Assembly (NCBI GenBank): GCA_009761415.1
Contig: QUOL01000009.1
Location: forward strand, 1,364,001 to 1,428,000
From: Sarcomyxa edulis
Lineage: Eukaryota > Basidiomycota > Agaricomycetes > Agaricales > Mycenaceae
Length of the DNA: 64,000 nt
Direction of reading: 5' to 3'
Positions 59,401-64,000 of the stretch are shown one piece after another; the first letter of the stretch is position 1; the number at the start of each line of letters is the position of its first letter. The notes under the pieces were generated by a model. The model was not told the DNA's origin and searched no databases. It saw nothing but the letters and a program-made list of their open reading frames with translations. The translations under genes were made by a program, and so were the position numbers.

Positions 59401-61284
59401 GTACAGACCTTCGAAACCAGCACTATCTTTTACGATACCAAGCCCATCTATCAAACTGACTTCTCTGACACGCCGAAAAGTCCAAAGTTGCATGTAATAG
59501 CACCGCAAGAGCTTGAGTCGAAGTCTATAGTCACATTTCGCCAGGTCAGTCCTCTCTTCATCGAGAGATCTCCAGCTCTCAACGCTATCTAGGCGGGTGA
59601 TTCTGCTATTCTCGTGGAATTCGGATACATGGAACTTGACTTTGCTCTGCGAGCTCGGATACATGCGTTTGAACTGGAGCTTCGAAAACGGGAGATTCCT
59701 GGCTTGCTCTACTTTAGTCCCTGCATCCGTTCAACGATGGTAAGTTTTTGCTAATCCTGAGCTGCAGTAACTCATTTTCACGCTAGTGTCATTTTGATCC
59801 GTCGATGCTCTCTCAAACCGACCTCTTGGGGGCCCTTATAGACGTTGGACGGACGATTCCTGAATCAATGGAGGATATGCAGTTTCCGGGTCGAAGAATC
59901 ACTTTCCCGATCGTTTTGGACGACCGATGGAACCGAGAAGCATTGCAGCGCTACATGCGTACTACTCGTGACAAGGCGGTATACTTGCCCAGCAATGTTG
60001 AATACTTGGCTAAGAATAATGGTCTTGATGGGGGTGTTGAAGAAGCTCTACAAAGGCTCATTCAGACGGATTGGGTTTGTCGTGTCATACATGCAGCTCT
60101 ACTACTCACTCATATTTTGATAGCTTGTATTTGGTGTCGGATTCTATCTAGCATGTCCCTTTCTTGTTCCTGTAAGTCGTGGATTGATCTTCATCGCGTT
60201 ATTGTTCTGATGGACCTCATTAGATTGACCCAAGGTGTCGGCTTGTCGGTCAGAAAATGAATCCTTCGAGGACGTATACACCAAGAGTGAGCCTTCATAC
60301 TTATTTGTGGCGCGAGGCTTGGCGATGACGTCGCACATAGGGCGCAATAGGAATCGCAGGCCTGGTTGCGGCCATCTACCCGGTAGAATCCCCGGGGGGT
60401 TACCAACTCTATGGACGTACCTTACCAGCCTGGCAAACATGGGGAAAAGGTCCTGATTTCGATAGTACAACTCCTTGGTTACTCTCTCCATTCGATCAGG
60501 TGAGTTTTACTAGGTTTTTGGTGTAACAAGGGCACTTACCTTTGGGTTCTGAAGGTTCATTTCACTCCTGTCAGCGAAGAGGAATATTTGAAAGTAAGTC
60601 AAATAGGTGATGAGTGTTTTGACTGAGTTGATTGATGCGTTGACAGCTCGAAAAGGATTTCGACGCAGGTCGATATAAATTTGAAGTGAGTGATGAGTTA
60701 ATATGACCGTAAACAATATCACCAAACGCCACCTACAGATCGAATTGGCAGTATTCTCCATGTCCGAATATACATCATTTGTCACCTCCCTGTCTGAAGA
60801 GGTATCAATGTTCAAGAAAAAACAAGCACATGGCGTCGCTCTTGAGGAGTCTCGGTAAGTTATACCTCTGTTTACATCTCGCTTCGGAGTCCTTAACAGT
60901 TCTACTAGGGAAAGAGAACTCCTCGCGGAATGGGAGTCAGGAAAGAAAACATCAAACCAAAGTGACGAAGGATCTGGTCAAGGTATGTATCCCGTAGCTT
61001 TTGCCTTCACAAATCTGTCTCTAATGCTAGCATCAGAAAATACCTCAGACACAAAATTTGTAGTCGAGTCGTCACTATTCGCATCTGTTTGGAAAATCAA
61101 CTGCAGTCTCGGAGGCGTCATCCAGTCTGCGGAAGAAGTTGTGGTGATTCTCGAAGCCATGAAGACTGAGATCAATATCAAGGCAGGGGAGTTAAACGTT
61201 GGACGTAAAGTACAAGGCTTCGGGAAGGGTGTGAAAGAAGGAGCACTTGTCAGGCCGGGAGATGTTCTTGTAGTTCTCGATTAA
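56419..61284 (+). CDS. Biotin carboxylase-AHS2(PxpC)-AHS1(PxpB)-BCCP fusion, urea-carboxylase-like
   Basis: A many-exon gene of roughly 1250-1300 codons with no stop in the frames I could join. It begins [20 protein letters not shown] (biotin carboxylase N-lobe). The ATP-grasp core has [30 protein letters not shown] and [17 protein letters not shown]. Next comes the AHS2/PxpC-like domain (about 58268-59530: [29 protein letters not shown]), then the AHS1/PxpB-like domain (59593-60500: [40 protein letters not shown]). It ends in a biotin-carrier domain with biotinyl lysine in ILEAMKTEI (61150). Domain order equals urea carboxylase of DUR1,2, but the amidase half is absent and the neighbour is PxpA. 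So 5-oxoproline or another cyclic amide is a credible substrate. This is inferred, not shown. Confidence 0.88.
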
Positions 61285-61525
61285 CACGAGTACCTTGTAA
61301 TGTCGAGATCGGACCAATGTGCGACTTTCTTTGCTGCTGATTCGTTACGATCTTCAACAATCGGGCACAGACTTGCGAACGACCTCAAAAGATGCGTGCA
61401 CGATGAGAATTTATTCGAAACTAAGGAAGCGAGCTGGCCAGACCCCTCCTATTCGATATACAAGAAAGAAACTTGCTTCGAAGAAGTCAATATAGGATCT
61501 TCGAGCGCGGAAAATGAGACCTGCC
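61285..61525. other. Short intergenic between convergent genes
   Basis: 3' flank of the carboxylase-like gene and of the small secreted protein gene. No other feature. Confidence 0.5.
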
Positions 61526-61946
61526 TCAAGAAGAGCAGCTGTTGAAACCGTCCTGGAAGCCTTCGTTGAAGCCTTCGTTGAAAGCGTCGACGTTACTGCC
61601 GGTGCATGAGATGGCCCTGCGGATGAATATCGTGAAATCAATACCAAGAAATGCTCGAAAGGGGGTCGGTGACATACGTGGCGCGCTTGACATTGGCATC
61701 GCGCTTCCGCTGGTTCAGTGCGGCATTGCAGCCGGCAGCTTCACCATCTTCGAAACCCGCATTGAAGCAGTCATCGAAGGTTTGACGCTTGGCACTGTTA
61801 AGAAGATATCGAGCGTGAGTAGGGCGACGATAGCGTTGCAATGTCCCTGAAAATACTGACATCAAGTCGCCGTTACTGGTAGCTGGGGTGGCAGCGACGG
61901 AGGCTACGGTTAAGACGAAAACGACGAAGAGAGTTGATAGTTGCAT
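61526..61946 (-). CDS. Small secreted protein with four cysteines and dibasic sites
   Basis: Exons 61946-61861, 61794-61678 and 61616-61526 sum to 294 nt, 97 aa. Residues 1-21 form a clear signal peptide (LSTLFVVFVLTVASVAATPA). After an AKR site at about 29-31 the mature part holds DDCFNAGFEDGEAAGC, then RKR and VKR, then AISC and DAFNEGFNEGFQDGFNSC. Thus two related FN.GF.(D/E)G blocks, each with paired cysteines, are separated by two Kex2-type sites. Introns are 66 and 61 nt with GTCAGT/GTATGT donors. I know no family for it. A secreted peptide precursor or effector-like protein are options. It converges on the carboxylase-like gene. Confidence 0.7.
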
Positions 61947-63517
61947 TGGAATGATACAAGGAGGATGATTTACACGAGAGAGATTTCCAAGAGCCTGGTG
62001 AAGAAGGTGGCAGTCGATTTCTTGAGACTTTATACACTGGATATTGAGGCCTTATCCTCCTTAGGGAGACCATACATAAAATGCTGGCCGTAAGATTCGA
62101 CCAAAATTCCGATGCCGTCGAAAAAGAAGACGGAACCTAGGCGATGATGCAGCCAACGGCATGGACGAGATTCCGGATCCTGGAGAGACCTGAGTCAATT
62201 GTATTGAAACCCGCGTTGCGAGGTCACAAGAAGGTAAATCCATATAAATCAATGTCGTGGATAAGGGCATGATAAACAGTTGACTTCCTGAGGAATATAG
62301 ATGAACTCCGTGAATTCTGTGAGCTTGGGGTCAGGCATTCAGATACCTAAGCTGAACAGAGCTATCGACTCCAATTCATTCGAACCAGCTATATTTAGCA
62401 CGTACAACCCAACAATGTTTATGTCAGAAGGTACTGACTAGATATATCTCTCGTAGTGAGCGTAGATCACATTCTAAATCGGTGGTTCGGCCGATCACGT
62501 ACTGGTATTTAGGTAGGACTGCCATATTGCAGGCATAGGCGCCAGGAGTTTTCGTTCCACCGAAGTGTTGGGACATACATAAGGGGATTTCGAGCTATAA
62601 GCAGCTGTTAGTGCAGGTCAGGGAAATCGACTTCAAAGTTGAATCCTAGAATATTGGACGTACCTCGATGGAGTCCCGTTCCTGTGGGACGTGCGCATGT
62701 ATAGAATACATTCTTGTCCGTCCTTTACGCGACGTTTCTAGGATCAGGACTAGCGGAGTTCCGACGGGATCATCCATCCCTTCAGCACAACGATGATATA
62801 AGGATCCAATAGAAATATTTCCGACTTCCATCCCAAGACGTGTAAATGATTGGGGGACCCGGATGAGAATACACTGCCGCGTTTTGTTTAAGATTCCTGT
62901 GTACAACTGGCTGATATGAGACGAAACTGCGAGATTTATGGTCAAGACACGCTCTCAGAAAACGCCAATATCGTTGGTGAATTTCTGGATCATCAGGTTC
63001 CTCGAGCGACGCGGTGAGTCAAGACCAATCCAGTAGAGCTGAATTGTATTGATTTCCATCCAGCGAAGAGGCTCGATGTAATTGTTCGGATTAAGGTCCG
63101 TATTCCAGAATTAGAGGCCTACGGCGGCACGACCAAGCACGACACTGGACAGGCAGCTGGTTCGAAGCGTTAATAATAATATCACGTTCTTCAAAACGAG
63201 AATAAAACGTGGGAGTGTTTGCCATCGGCGTCTACGAAAAACTAAACATAAACCTTCTCGGGGAACCCGGGTTTCAGGTTGACTGAGAAAGGCCAGCGTG
63301 ACTCGACCTTGATCGTGTACTTTACGCGCCGGATAACAGCTTTGGGTATCCATATGGCATGCTTCAAGTTATCTGCACATGTGAAGGGCAACCATGATCC
63401 ATGGAGTCATCTGCGGGACCGGAGACACTATTCTTATTGCACTAATACAAAACGTTGTAAGTTCCATCTAACAGTGGCTGATGTACATACATATACATTT
63501 GTTTTCAAAGACTAGAT
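61947..63517. other. Intergenic, no gene recognised
   Basis: Frames at 62646-62945 (minus) and 63279-63515 (plus) lack motifs and splicing partners. The last bases are the 3' flank of ZPR1. Confidence 0.4.
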
Positions 63518-64000
63518 TCATGTAGAGGCGATCTCGGGAGGTGCGGCAACAGCAGCGTCAGCACTTGCGCCTTCCTTACCCTCCGTAGGCTGCTCCTTTT
63601 CCTCCGTCTCTTTCTCTTCGTCGCTCTCGCCGTATCCCTCGACCTTCATATCATTGAGACCAAGCTCCTCGTTCTGTTCCCATGTCCTCTCGTACGACTC
63701 GACAGTCATATTGGGGTCTGGGTCAGGCGCGTAGAGGTTCTGGACATACGAGTTTGCTAAAGGATCGTCGATGATAAGGGTGAACGGTCTCTCTGCATTT
63801 TTTACCTAAGAGCCATGACACAGATTAGCGTACAGGATTATAAGAGACAGGAAGTGTGCGGCTCACAGCTTTGAGATTCTTGAGGAACGTCTCGAACGTG
63901 TTCTCTTCCTCTTTTGTGGACGCATCCCCAGAAGCGAAAGTCTTCTCCGAAAGCTCTTCGTACACCTGCTCGAGAATTCCCTCCAGAGTGGTGAATCGTC
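63518..64000 (-). CDS. ZPR1: ZPR1 zinc-finger protein, C-terminal part (runs off the window)
   Basis: Only the last two exons are in view, split by an intron at about 63807-63867. [25 protein letters not shown] and the signature [49 protein letters not shown] belong to the second ZPR1 domain. This conserved factor assists folding of translation elongation factor eEF1A and moves between nucleus and cytoplasm. The C-terminus is a Glu/Ala-rich tail. The two Cys4 fingers lie outside the window. Confidence 0.95.

Noticed and set aside
56419..61284. Plain urea amidolyase (DUR1,2)
   Set aside because: The allophanate hydrolase/amidase half is absent and a PxpA-type gene is adjacent, so I keep the call at urea-carboxylase-like.

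Overview
The window is nuclear DNA from a filamentous basidiomycete, most likely an Agaricomycete. The evidence is split genes with many short (about 50-65 nt) GT-AG introns, a polyporopepsin-like aspartic protease, an A-T-R adenylate-forming reductase, and a degraded Ngaro/PAT-type tyrosine-recombinase retrotransposon. I rebuilt exon models by hand. Where coordinates are quoted, the exon lengths sum to a multiple of three.

Layout. 1-6.1 kb is gene-poor and holds two non-autonomous inverted-repeat elements. 6.1-16.2 kb is gene-dense: an adenylate-forming reductase converging on an NmrA/isoflavone-reductase-like gene, then the exosome subunit RRP45 divergent from TRM112, a DUF1857 (AtaL-like) protein and a small conserved unknown. 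16-34.4 kb is a diverged segmental duplication (unknown small gene plus C2H2 zinc-finger gene, copies at 15.6-19.7 and 30.3-34.3 kb). Between the copies lie a 748-bp foldback element and a 9.2-kb Ngaro-like element, itself broken by three nested insertions. 35.6-53.7 kb carries a 2-Cys peroxiredoxin, a secreted GH105/88-like glycosidase, an aspartic protease, a SET-domain protein, a second NmrA-like reductase with a perfect 51-bp internal tandem duplication, a cyclin-like protein and a Cys-motif protein. A 724-bp hAT-type MITE follows.

54.9-61.9 kb is the most interesting functional block. A PxpA/LamB-YcsF gene lies 310 bp upstream, on the same strand, of a giant gene fusing biotin carboxylase, PxpC-like (AHS2), PxpB-like (AHS1) and biotin-carrier domains. 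This looks like a eukaryotic fused counterpart of the bacterial pxpABC-accBC gene set, and it suggests ATP- and biotin-linked handling of 5-oxoproline or a related cyclic amide rather than urea. A small secreted Cys-containing protein with dibasic sites faces its 3' end. The window closes inside ZPR1.
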